11,355 nucleotides of DNA from an uncultured Prevotella sp. GTDB taxonomy: Bacteria > Bacteroidota > Bacteroidia > Bacteroidales > Bacteroidaceae. Shown here in pieces: positions 1 to 6,572 of the stretch (positions are counted from its first letter, which is position 1; each line of letters opens with the position of its first letter). The translations under genes and the position numbers were made by a program. The notes under the pieces were generated by a model. The model was not told the DNA's origin and made no database searches. It saw nothing but the letters and a program-made list of their open reading frames with translations. The DNA is taken from assembly GCA_900557255.1 (NCBI GenBank), contig USSA01000091.1, positions 1 to 11,355 of the forward strand. The letters are read 5' to 3'.

Positions 1-110
1 CTGAAGGTGAAGAGTGGTGAAGAGTGGGTGAAGAGATAAAAACAACTCTTCACCCTTTGGAATGCCGATAAACACAGGGGTTTCCGGCCGAAAGGTGAAG
101 AGTGAAGAGT
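1..110. repeat. Cluster of GGTGAAGAG short repeats
   Basis: The unit GGTGAAGAG occurs at 6-14, 16-24, 27-35 and 94-102 on the plus strand and as its complement at 46-54. A further partial unit TGAAGAGT follows at 103-110. There is no convincing reading frame here. The same GTGAAGAGTGAAGA-like text appears inverted in the spacer between the TolC and adaptor genes (7991-8008), so it is a recurring intergenic sequence rather than part of a gene. Its function is unknown. Confidence 0.7.
26..55. repeat. 10-bp inverted repeat (hairpin) in the repeat cluster
   Basis: GGGTGAAGAG at 26-35 pairs perfectly with CTCTTCACCC at 46-55 across a 10-nt A-rich loop. Only a short run of T follows, so it is at best a weak terminator for a gene to the left of the window. 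It may simply result from two GGTGAAGAG units lying in opposite orientation. Confidence 0.5.
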
Positions 111-194
111 ACCAGAAATAATTGACTCAAGTTTCGCATGTTATCATCAATCTCTTTGATAGATAGGTAATGAAGAAATAGTGATGGAAACTAA

Positions 195-261
195 AAAATG
201 GGCGATTTTTTACCCAAATCTCATTCAAAAACATAGATTTGGGTAAAAAATCGCCCATTTT
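195..261. repeat. Perfect 27-bp inverted repeat upstream of the ATPase gene
   Basis: The arms 195-221 and 235-261 are exact reverse complements, separated by a 13-nt loop (222-234). Each arm contains a GGGCGA-T6-ACCC core, which has its own small TGGG...CCCA symmetry. The right arm ends 1 bp before the -33 box of the ATPase promoter. Transcribed from either side it would form a very stable stem. It could be an operator, a terminator insulating the gene from upstream transcription, or an end or relic of a small mobile unit. The sequence does not decide between these. Confidence 0.9.
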
Positions 262-262
262 C

Positions 263-293
263 TTTGTTTTTCGGGAAAATTGGCTTAAATTTG
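263..293 (+). promoter_or_regulatory. Bacteroidota-type promoter of the ATPase gene
   Basis: TTTG at 263-266, a 19-nt spacer, then TAAATTTG at 286-293. This exactly matches the known Bacteroides/Prevotella primary sigma factor consensus TTTG-N19 to 21-TAnnTTTG. Transcription would start near position 300, giving a leader of about 28 nt before the ATG at 328. The inverted repeat immediately upstream is well placed to influence this promoter. Confidence 0.75.
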
Positions 294-327
294 CAGTCAG
301 TATCGAAACGAATAAAAAGCGAAGAAA

Positions 328-1770
328 ATGGGAACAAGCAATAAGTTGGTAGGTAGGGAGCGAGAGTGCTTGGAACTGGATAGGGTGATGGAATCCGACC
401 GCTCTGAGTTTGTGATAGTGTATGGAAGACGAAGAGTAGGCAAGACCTTCCTTGTTGACCAATACTATCAAGGTTCCTATGACTTTACATTTGTGGGAGG
501 ACATAATCTTTCTCGCCAAAGACAATTGACGAGTTTCGGCAAGGCATTGAAGAAATTTTCGGGCAGTAAGCCAGATAAGTTTTCCGATTGGTTTGATGCC
601 TTTGATGCTCTTGAGGAATATCTGGAGTTGCTTGATGCAGACAGGAAGAAAGTGGTGTTTATCGATGAGATGCCTTGGATAGATACGCAGAAGTCGGATT
701 TTGTTTCGGCTTTGGAAAATTTCTGGAATGGTTGGGCTGCTCGCCGAAGCGACATCGTGTTCATTGCCAGCGGTTCCGCCACTTCCTGGATGGTGGATAA
801 TCTGATAGAGAACCAGGGTGGCTTGCATGCCCGAATTACCTCTAGCATCTATGTGCGCCCATTTACGCTTCATGAGGTAGAGGAATATTTGCAACGCAAG
901 CATTGCAAGTGGGACAGATACCAGATATTGCAATGCTATATGGTGATGGGTGGCATCCCATTCTATCTGAGCCTTATCGACCCAAGACAGAGCTTGGTGC
1001 AGAATGTGGATCGCCTTTTCTTCTCTCATGGCGGTATCATGCGAGGGGAGTTTGATGAACTCTATAATGCGTTGTTCAGCAATGCCGAACTGTATATCAG
1101 CGTGGTCAAAGCATTGGCTCAGCACCATGATGGTATGACTCGTACGGAAATTTCCAAAGTCATTGGGGCGAATGGAGGTACGCTCACTCGTGTACTGACC
1201 AATTTGGAAAGATGCGATTTTATCTCACGCAGTCAGAACTTTGGTTGCAAGACAAAAGATTCCATCTATCGGTTGATGGATTTCTATACCTTATTCTATT
1301 ATAAGTTTATAGCGCAAGATACATCTGGGGATGAACAATGGTGGAGCCACAATTTTGAGTCACGCTTGGTTTCTACATGGCAAGGACTTACCTTCGAGAT
1401 TGTCTGCTTGATGCACACGGATTGCATCAAGAAAGCCTTGGGCATATCAGGCATGGCTACGGAAGTTTCTTCATGGAGAAAGGTGGCGGATGACAAGCAG
1501 CGAGGTGGGCAGATAGACTTGGTCATCAAGCGTGCCGACCGCATCGTGCATCTATGCGAGATGAAATTCAGCAAGTCGGAATACCGCATCACTGATGCCT
1601 ACGAGCAGCTGTTGCGGCAGCGCATGGAACTCTTCCAAAGTTCCACCAAGACCAAGCTTTCTTTGGTCATCACCTTTGTTACTACGTATGGAGTGGCTGA
1701 TGGCTTGCATCATAGCATCGTGCATAGCGAGGTGACGATGTCGCAGCTGTTTATACGGAATGTTACATGA
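328..1770 (+). CDS. ATPase_2-family P-loop ATPase with C-terminal DUF234 (PD-(D/E)xK-like) region
   Basis: A 480-residue protein. The N-terminal ATPase domain has Walker A GRRRVGKT (33-40), Walker B VVFIDE (109-114; D113, E114) and a sensor-1-like strand FIASGS (145-150). A winged-helix region follows (about 262-330, TRTEISKVIGANGGTLTRVL). The C-terminal part carries GGQIDLVI (D397) and then CEMKF (E411, K413). This D...ExK pattern is typical of restriction-like nuclease folds and matches the DUF234 domain that commonly follows archaeal-type ATPase_2 domains. Members are multi-copy in many archaea and Bacteroidota, and their cellular role is not established. No signal peptide or membrane segment is seen, so it is probably cytosolic. 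All key residues are present and the length is normal, so the gene looks intact. It is monocistronic with its own promoter, and its 3' end overlaps the convergent kinase gene by 61 bp. The family assignment is firm; nuclease activity is inferred. Confidence 0.93.
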   Translation: MGTSNKLVGRERECLELDRVMESDRSEFVIVYGRRRVGKTFLVDQYYQGSYDFTFVGGHNLSRQRQLTSFGKALKKFSGSKPDKFSDWFDAFDALEEYLELLDADRKKVVFIDEMPWIDTQKSDFVSALENFWNGWAARRSDIVFIASGSATSWMVDNLIENQGGLHARITSSIYVRPFTLHEVEEYLQRKHCKWDRYQILQCYMVMGGIPFYLSLIDPRQSLVQNVDRLFFSHGGIMRGEFDELYNALFSNAELYISVVKALAQHHDGMTRTEISKVIGANGGTLTRVLTNLERCDFISRSQNFGCKTKDSIYRLMDFYTLFYYKFIAQDTSGDEQWWSHNFESRLVSTWQGLTFEIVCLMHTDCIKKALGISGMATEVSSWRKVADDKQRGGQIDLVIKRADRIVHLCEMKFSKSEYRITDAYEQLLRQRMELFQSSTKTKLSLVITFVTTYGVADGLHHSIVHSEVTMSQLFIRNVT

Positions 1771-2633
1771 TAGCCTGCCACATTATGCTCGGCTAGGGAG
1801 AGGTTGATGGATTGCATCATCAGCATCTGGCGGGAGATGGAGAGGCCGATGCCCGAACCTGATGGCTTGGTGGAGAAGAAGGGGATGAACATCTCCTTTG
1901 CCACATCGGCTGGGATGGGGGCACCATTGTTGCTGAAATAGATGCCCGAGAATTGTGAACTCTCGATGCTCTCTGGATGTTTGTGGAAGCATCGAATGTC
2001 GATGGCTGAGGCGTGAGCCTCGATGGCATTCTTGGTCAGATTGATAAATACCTGGTGCAGCATGTTTTTGTCGGCAGACCAGGTGGCATCTTCAGGGATA
2101 TGGATGTGCCATTCTATCTGAGGATAGAGCGGCTTGATGCCTTCCACGAAATCCTTGAGTGGAATGTTCTCGATGACAGGCTCTTGTAGCTGGGTGAGCT
2201 TGCGGTAGCTGTCCACGAAACTGGTGAGCGACTTGCTGGTGTCTCGAATGGCTCGGATGCCTTCCTCGTAGGGCGAGCCTTGGATGTCGGGATTGCTCAG
2301 ATAGGCTTGGCAGATGCTGGAGATGGGGGCGGTGGCGTTCATAATCTCATGGGTGAGCACTCGGGTTAGCCTTTGCCAAGATTCCACCTCATGCTGCGCC
2401 ACCAGTCTGCCGATGTCGTTCTCCATATCGTTGAGGGCTTGCTGCAAGGCTCGTTCTCCAGAGAGCAATCCCTTGGTGGATAGACGGAAGGAGTAATCGC
2501 CATTGCGGATAGCCTCTTGCATCAAGAAGGCACGGCTCTTCAGTTTGCGCTGGTGACGCAAGAAGAGATAGATGATGCCTCCGATGATAAGGAGAATGAT
2601 ACCTATTATATATATGTGGAAGATGGTGTCCAT
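1710..2633 (-). CDS. Short membrane-bound sensor histidine kinase
   Basis: A 307-residue two-component kinase. One N-terminal membrane helix (about 5-25) is followed by a short linker (about 26-80), a HisKA helix with LTHEIMN (phospho-accepting H95), an N box INLTKNAIEA (N198, N202), a G1 box read as SNNGAPIP (Asn at 235 where Asp is usual), an F box FIPFFSTK and a G2 box GSGIGL (259-264). The domain set is enough for autophosphorylation and transfer to the regulator encoded 38 bp upstream. There is no periplasmic sensor loop and no PAS domain between the membrane helix and H95, unlike many longer Bacteroidota relatives, so any signal would be sensed in the membrane or by a partner. The last ~13 residues, after VTFRI, look unlike a normal kinase end and lie inside the overlap with the convergent ATPase gene. 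It is probably co-transcribed with the response regulator. Confidence 0.93.
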   Translation of the reverse strand: MDTIFHIYIIGIILLIIGGIIYLFLRHQRKLKSRAFLMQEAIRNGDYSFRLSTKGLLSGERALQQALNDMENDIGRLVAQHEVESWQRLTRVLTHEIMNATAPISSICQAYLSNPDIQGSPYEEGIRAIRDTSKSLTSFVDSYRKLTQLQEPVIENIPLKDFVEGIKPLYPQIEWHIHIPEDATWSADKNMLHQVFINLTKNAIEAHASAIDIRCFHKHPESIESSQFSGIYFSNNGAPIPADVAKEMFIPFFSTKPSGSGIGLSISRQMLMMQSINLSLAEHNVAGYHVTFRINSCDIVTSLCTML

Positions 2634-2671
2634 ATCAGATGTTGATAATCATGAATGATTGTGATGGAAAA

Positions 2672-3190
2672 TTATCGCTTTAACTTGGCGTAAAGCGTTT
2701 GGCGAGTGATGCCGAGGAGTTCGGCGGCGCGTGAGATATTGCCGTGGCATTGATCCACAACCTTGTGAATATGAGTGCTCTCGATGCTCTCCAGCGTCTC
2801 TACTTCTTGGCTTCGGTCGATGGCATCCTTTAGGGTTCTGATGAGTTCGTCATTATCCCAAGGCTTGGTGATGAAGTCGGCTGCGCCAGATTTCAATCCC
2901 TTGATGGCGAGCTGGATATCTGCGTAGGCGGTGATGAGCACCACGGGGATGTTGGCATGGAGACGGCGGAAGGTGCGGAGCCAAAGCAAACCTTCCTGTC
3001 CGCTGTTTACGCCCAAGGAAAAATTCATGTCGAGCAAGATGATGTCCACTGGCTCTTGTTGGAGCAGAGTGGGGGCGGTGTCTGGGCGAGGCAAGGTGAG
3101 AATCTGCTCGAATGTACCGCCCAGGCATATCTTCAAGGCTGTGAGTATCGATGGATTGTCGTCGATAACAAGTATTGTTCCGTATTTCAT
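2672..3190 (-). CDS. Response regulator: receiver plus Fis-type HTH, no AAA+ domain
   Basis: A 172-residue DNA-binding response regulator. The receiver domain (1 to about 122) has the acidic pair D10/D11, phospho-acceptor D54 in IILLDMN, T87 and K109 in the ITKPW motif. After a linker of under 20 residues comes a Fis-type helix-turn-helix (about 137-172, HGNISRAAELLGITRQTLY), which closely resembles the C-terminus of NtrC-class activators. The central AAA+ domain (about 230 residues, with the GAFTGA loop) is absent, so it should not remodel sigma-54 holoenzyme. Its architecture is like RegA/PrrA/ActR regulators. The gene is first in a minus-strand operon with the kinase and is divergent from the transporter genes, which are its likely targets. 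The stop is TAA and the ATG directly precedes the receiver core, so the start is secure. Confidence 0.93.
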   Translation of the reverse strand: MKYGTILVIDDNPSILTALKICLGGTFEQILTLPRPDTAPTLLQQEPVDIILLDMNFSLGVNSGQEGLLWLRTFRRLHANIPVVLITAYADIQLAIKGLKSGAADFITKPWDNDELIRTLKDAIDRSQEVETLESIESTHIHKVVDQCHGNISRAAELLGITRQTLYAKLKR

Positions 3191-3220
3191 CTATTTGTGT
3201 TCTGTTATATCTTTTGTTTG

Positions 3221-3251
3221 CAAAAGTACACTTTTTTCTTGAAATAGCCAA
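3221..3251 (-). promoter_or_regulatory. Promoter of the response regulator/kinase operon
   Basis: Read on the minus strand, TACTTTTG (3228-3221) exactly matches the -7 box TAnnTTTG. At the -33 position there is TTGG (3251-3248) with 19-nt spacing, a partial match. A perfect TTTG lies slightly further out (3255-3252, 23-nt spacing). Transcription would start near 3214, about 24 nt before the ATG at 3190. Confidence 0.55.
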
Positions 3252-3276
3252 CAAAATGGAATGTGATGTGTGATTA

Positions 3277-3306
3277 TCATACAGAAAAGTGTATGAATTT
3301 CATACA
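3277..3306. promoter_or_regulatory. Palindromic operator candidate in the divergent control region
   Basis: TGTATGAATTTCATACA (3290-3306) is a perfect palindrome of two 8-bp arms around one base. A third half-site, TCATACA (3277-3283), faces the TGTATGA half-site across 6 nt. The array lies between the two divergent promoters. Its palindrome is centred about 72 bp upstream of the predicted permease transcription start and about 84 bp upstream of the predicted regulator start, a typical position for an activator. The adjacent response regulator is the obvious candidate to bind it (inference). Confidence 0.6.
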
Positions 3307-3331
3307 ATCCACTTGCCGCTGGCTTCTGGTC

Positions 3332-3363
3332 TTTGGTAGAATCAAAAGGAATGGCTACCTTTG
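3332..3363 (+). promoter_or_regulatory. Promoter of the transporter operon (permease 1)
   Basis: TTTG at 3332-3335, a 20-nt spacer and TACCTTTG at 3356-3363 give a full match to the Bacteroidota TTTG/TAnnTTTG consensus. Transcription would start near 3370. This places the promoter inside any gene model starting at the upstream in-frame ATG (3263) and supports the start at 3392. Confidence 0.75.
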
Positions 3364-3391
3364 CATCAGAAAAAATAATGAAACAACAGAT

Positions 3392-5734
3392 ATGAAAAGT
3401 TATTTTAAGTTCTTATCACGCAACAAGCTTTATACGGCTATCGAGGCTTTCGGACTCTCGATAGCCTTGGCTTTTGTGATGATTTTGGTATCCTACGCCT
3501 TCATGGAGTATCGGGTGGGCACGCATCAGCCAGATGCCAAGAATCTCTATGTGCCTGGTTCGGGCGATTACCTTGGCATGACCTTGGGTACGGCTAAGGA
3601 GTTCTTTCCTTCCATCCCGGAAATCAAGGAATGGACCCGATTTAGCGATTATTATACAGACAAGGGTGCTGTGGTGGATGGTCAATACTTCCATGTGCAG
3701 GCACGTGCCATAGATTCTAACTTCTTGGATATGATGGGAATGAAGTGCAGGGGATGCGCCACCCATCAAGTGCTGACGGATATGCATCAAGCCCTCATTT
3801 CCGAGTCTTTTGCCAATAGGGCTTTTGGCAATGCAAATCCTATCGGACAGGTTGTTACATGCGATACGCTGCAATTCAAGGTGGTGGGTATCGTGAATGA
3901 TTTCGGCAGGGAAGACCTGCTGGAACCCACCGACATCTTTGTCTCCATGAAGTTAAAGGAGAAAGATTTAGATCCGATGGACCAGTTTGGCGAGGTTGTT
4001 ACCATCGCCCAACTGGCAGATAATGCTGATCCAGAAAAGGTGAACGCCACGTTGCTCAATAAATATATGGGTTATTGGAAGAAATGGTGGAGTCGCAAGA
4101 AGACGACTGGCAGTTTCTTGTGGGGCTCTAGCTTGGTGCGCTGGGACAAGTTGTATTTCTCGGATATTACATGCCCGCATGTCCGTCATGGCAGCAAGAC
4201 CTTGGTCAATGTCTTGTTGATCGTGGCGCTTGTTCTCTTGCTATCAGCCATCTTCAATTACATCAATCTCACCGTGGCGCAGATAGGCAATCGAGCCAAG
4301 GAGATGGCTACCCGCCGCCTGTTGGGTGAGTCGGTGCTGGGCGTGGTGCTGCGCTATATCAAGGAGGCGGCACTCTTCACGGCAGTTTGCTTCTTGCTCG
4401 GCGTTTTGCTGGCTTGGGCATTCACACCTTTATTTAATAGCATCTTGGATACGAAGATTTCGCTCTTCTCTTCGCCTGTCGTTTGGGGATGCTTGTTGGT
4501 GGCTTATCTCGTCATCTCCTTGTTGTCGGGCTTGTTCCCAGCCATCGTGGTGTCTCGCTACAATCCGATAGATGTGGTAAAGGGCACCATCCGCTTGCGC
4601 AGCAAGATGTGGTTTAGCAAAATATTCATTGTGGCACAGAGCGTTATCAGTATGTCGCTGGTGGTGATGGCTATCACGATGATGCTCCAGATGCGCCATC
4701 TCGCCAACATACCTTTGGGGTATCAGACGAAAAACATTCTCTGTATCTCCACCACTTTCGGATTTGATAATGTCGATGCCAGAAACGCAGCGTTGATAGC
4801 GAAGTTGAAATCTCTGCCAAAGGTGGAGGAGGCTACGGCTATCAGCAACAATCCTGTCAATAGCTTTTCCAATTGTGTGCATGATGAGAAGGGAGAAAAT
4901 ATAGCGTTCTTGAGATTGAGCGTATTGGATTCCATAGCGATGAAGATGATGGGTTTCAAGGTGCTGGAGCGATATTCTGACCCTACGCCAGGCAAAATCT
5001 GGGTTAGCGAGGAAGCTAAGCGAACCTTTGGCGTATCGAGCAAGAAACCATATTTCGGCTATAATGAAGGCAAGCCAGAATATGAGGTTTGTGGCGTTGT
5101 GAAAGATTTCCACTGTGGCGATGCTCTTGATGAGTTCAGGTTGGGTAATCATAATGCCATTCGTGTTCCTTCCAATCATGATGTGCTTTGGACCATCTTG
5201 GTGAAGACTCGTGGCGACCATGCCCAAGCCCTGTCTGCTATCCAAAGTGCCTGCAAGCAAGTGGCTAAGGAACAGCTGGGCGTACCTACCGACATGGATA
5301 CGGAGTATCTGGACGACACCTTGGCTGATGCGCTCAAGGAGAAGCACAACATGATGGTGCTCATCATCACCTTCATGGGCATCTCCATCTTGATTTCCGC
5401 CCTCGGCTTGTTTGGCATGTCGGTATATTACGGCAACCAGCAGCGCCGACAGATAGCCTTGCGCAAGGTGATGGGAGCCTCGGTGACAGATGCGGCATGG
5501 CAACTTTCCAAGCGATTCCTCATCACATCGTGTGTGGCTATGGTTATCGCCATCCCATTGTGTGTCAAGCTGATGCAAGAATACTTGATAGGTTTCAAAT
5601 ATCGCATCGATTTCCCTTGGTGGACATTGGTAGCAGGAGCTATCTTCACCTTGCTGCTAGCCTTGGTATCGGTCTTCAGCTATACCCTGCGCACCGCTCT
5701 GGAGAATCCGATAGACAGCATCAAGATGGAATAG
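3392..5734 (+). CDS. FtsX/MacB-type ABC transporter permease (permease 1)
   Basis: A 780-residue inner-membrane protein, the usual length for two-domain Bacteroidota FtsX permeases. After a basic N-terminus (MKSYFKFLSRNK) comes membrane helix 1 (about 18-38), then a large extracytoplasmic MacB-PCD-like domain (about 40-268). The first FtsX domain (about 270-390) has three helices and the coupling motif KEMATRRLLGES. A further helix follows near 410-430, then a second periplasmic domain (about 440-650). The second FtsX domain (about 652-775) carries RQIALRKVMGAS. Such permeases work with a MacB/LolD-type ATPase, encoded next, to drive lipoprotein release or export through an adaptor and TolC. 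The frame is open upstream to an ATG at 3263, but residues encoded there look non-coding and would include the promoter and operator, so the ATG at 3392 is chosen. The substrate is unknown. Confidence 0.92.
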   Translation: MKSYFKFLSRNKLYTAIEAFGLSIALAFVMILVSYAFMEYRVGTHQPDAKNLYVPGSGDYLGMTLGTAKEFFPSIPEIKEWTRFSDYYTDKGAVVDGQYFHVQARAIDSNFLDMMGMKCRGCATHQVLTDMHQALISESFANRAFGNANPIGQVVTCDTLQFKVVGIVNDFGREDLLEPTDIFVSMKLKEKDLDPMDQFGEVVTIAQLADNADPEKVNATLLNKYMGYWKKWWSRKKTTGSFLWGSSLVRWDKLYFSDITCPHVRHGSKTLVNVLLIVALVLLLSAIFNYINLTVAQIGNRAKEMATRRLLGESVLGVVLRYIKEAALFTAVCFLLGVLLAWAFTPLFNSILDTKISLFSSPVVWGCLLVAYLVISLLSGLFPAIVVSRYNPIDVVKGTIRLRSKMWFSKIFIVAQSVISMSLVVMAITMMLQMRHLANIPLGYQTKNILCISTTFGFDNVDARNAALIAKLKSLPKVEEATAISNNPVNSFSNCVHDEKGENIAFLRLSVLDSIAMKMMGFKVLERYSDPTPGKIWVSEEAKRTFGVSSKKPYFGYNEGKPEYEVCGVVKDFHCGDALDEFRLGNHNAIRVPSNHDVLWTILVKTRGDHAQALSAIQSACKQVAKEQLGVPTDMDTEYLDDTLADALKEKHNMMVLIITFMGISILISALGLFGMSVYYGNQQRRQIALRKVMGASVTDAAWQLSKRFLITSCVAMVIAIPLCVKLMQEYLIGFKYRIDFPWWTLVAGAIFTLLLALVSVFSYTLRTALENPIDSIKME

Positions 5735-5748
5735 CATGATGAGCTAAG

Positions 5749-5781
5749 TAAACATTAAACACTACACATTAAACATTAAAT
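5749..5781. repeat. CATTAAA short repeats in the permease-ATPase spacer
   Basis: CATTAAA occurs at 5753-5759, 5767-5773 and 5774-5780 in the 51-bp spacer. The stretch is very AT-rich and ends just before the ABC ATPase start. No promoter or hairpin is evident. It may be a low-complexity linker that leaves the ribosome-binding region unstructured. Confidence 0.6.
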
Positions 5782-5785
5782 CAAG

Positions 5786-6466
5786 ATGATACGGACAGAG
5801 AATTTAACGAGAATATTTCGTACAGAAGAGATAGAGACCATCGCCCTGAACGGCGTGAACATCAATGTAAAGGATGGCGAGTTTGTAGCCATCATGGGAC
5901 CTTCGGGATGTGGCAAGTCTACCTTGCTCAACATCCTCGGCTTGCTCGATACACCTACCGAGGGTAAGTATTGGCTGGGCGATGAGGAGGTAGGACATCT
6001 CAAGGAGCGTGAGCGCACGGCTTATCGCAAGGGTCGCATCGGTTTCGTCTTTCAGAATTTCAATCTGATAGATGAGTTGACGGTAGAGGAGAACATCGAC
6101 CTGCAGCTCAAATATCTAGGCATTGGCAAGGCGGAACGCAAGGAGCGAGTGCTCGACATCCTGCGCAAGGTAAAGCTCAGTCATCGTGCCAAGCATTATC
6201 CTCATCAGCTTTCGGGCGGTCAGCAGCAGAGGGTTGCCATCGCCCGTGCCGTGGTGGGCAAGCCTAGCATCATCCTTGCCGATGAGCCTACGGGTAACCT
6301 CGATTCCAAGAATGGTATGGAGGTGATGCAGTTGCTCAGCGAGCTGAACGAGGAGGGAACCACCATCGTGATGGTGACGCACTCCAAGCACGATGCTACC
6401 TACGCCAGTCGCATCATCAATCTGTTTGATGGACAAGTGGTGGATGCGATGAATGATCAGCTTTAA
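5786..6466 (+). CDS. MacB/LolD-type ABC transporter ATP-binding protein
   Basis: A 226-residue cytoplasmic nucleotide-binding subunit, the standard length for the MacB/LolD/FtsE class. All catalytic motifs are intact: Walker A GPSGCGKST (38-46), Q-loop Q90 in FVFQNFNLI, signature LSGGQQQR (142-149), Walker B IILADEP (D166, E167), D-loop NLD (171-173) and switch H199 in MVTH. The EPTGNLDS motif is characteristic of this class. It lies 51 bp after permease 1 and is probably co-transcribed with it. It is the only ATPase in the visible transport cluster, so it probably energises permease 1 and perhaps also permease 2. It has no fused membrane domain, so it is a LolD-like free subunit rather than a full-length MacB. 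Confidence 0.96.
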   Translation: MIRTENLTRIFRTEEIETIALNGVNINVKDGEFVAIMGPSGCGKSTLLNILGLLDTPTEGKYWLGDEEVGHLKERERTAYRKGRIGFVFQNFNLIDELTVEENIDLQLKYLGIGKAERKERVLDILRKVKLSHRAKHYPHQLSGGQQQRVAIARAVVGKPSIILADEPTGNLDSKNGMEVMQLLSELNEEGTTIVMVTHSKHDATYASRIINLFDGQVVDAMNDQL

Positions 6467-6476
6467 GCTGCGGTTT

Positions 6477-6516
6477 CTGTCCAACAATTAGACGGTAGTG
6501 TCTAATTGTTGGACAG
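6477..6516. terminator. 17-bp perfect inverted repeat: terminator or operator
   Basis: Arms 6477-6493 and 6500-6516 are exact reverse complements around a 6-nt loop, starting 10 bp after the ATPase stop and followed by TTTGTTT. This fits an intrinsic terminator, possibly bidirectional. However, the right half is itself a near-palindrome (TGTCTAA-TTG-TTGGACA, one mismatch) and the left half is a weaker copy. That arrangement also fits two tandem binding sites, centred about 100 bp upstream of the possible start site of the TolC gene. Both functions may coexist. The inverted repeat is certain; its role is not. Confidence 0.6.
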
Positions 6517-6549
6517 TTTGTTTAATGAGAGTTTTTATTTAATGGTTTG
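6517..6549 (+). promoter_or_regulatory. Weak housekeeping-type promoter candidate before the TolC gene
   Basis: TTTG (6517-6520), a 21-nt spacer and ATGGTTTG (6542-6549) resemble the Bacteroidota consensus, but the leading TA of the -7 box is replaced by AT. It could supply basal expression of the downstream genes. It is an alternative to the -24/-12-like element that follows. Confidence 0.25.
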
Positions 6550-6572
6550 ATTATCAGGAGAAATGCTGTTTT

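Noticed and set aside
1..110. CRISPR array
   Set aside because: The units are about 9 bp with irregular spacing and no unique spacers of about 30 bp. No cas gene is visible.
127..1128. Long open frame on the minus strand (333 codons) opposite the ATPase gene
   Set aside because: It is antisense to a protein with clear Walker motifs, runs through the inverted repeat, and its translation shows no recognisable domain and is unusually rich in His, Ile and Leu.
195..1770. Insertion sequence with the inverted repeat as a terminal end
   Set aside because: Both arms lie together on one side. No matching copy is seen after the ATPase stop, no target-site duplication was found and the protein is not a transposase. 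A mobile origin stays only a hypothesis.
3263..3391. N-terminal extension of permease 1 from an upstream in-frame ATG
   Set aside because: The 43 extra codons would cover the palindromic operator and a perfect promoter, and the protein would no longer begin just before its first membrane helix.
4430..5578. Minus-strand frame of 382 codons opposite permease 1
   Set aside because: Very His- and Gln-rich translation without domain character, fully antisense to a well-supported permease. This is a typical shadow frame.
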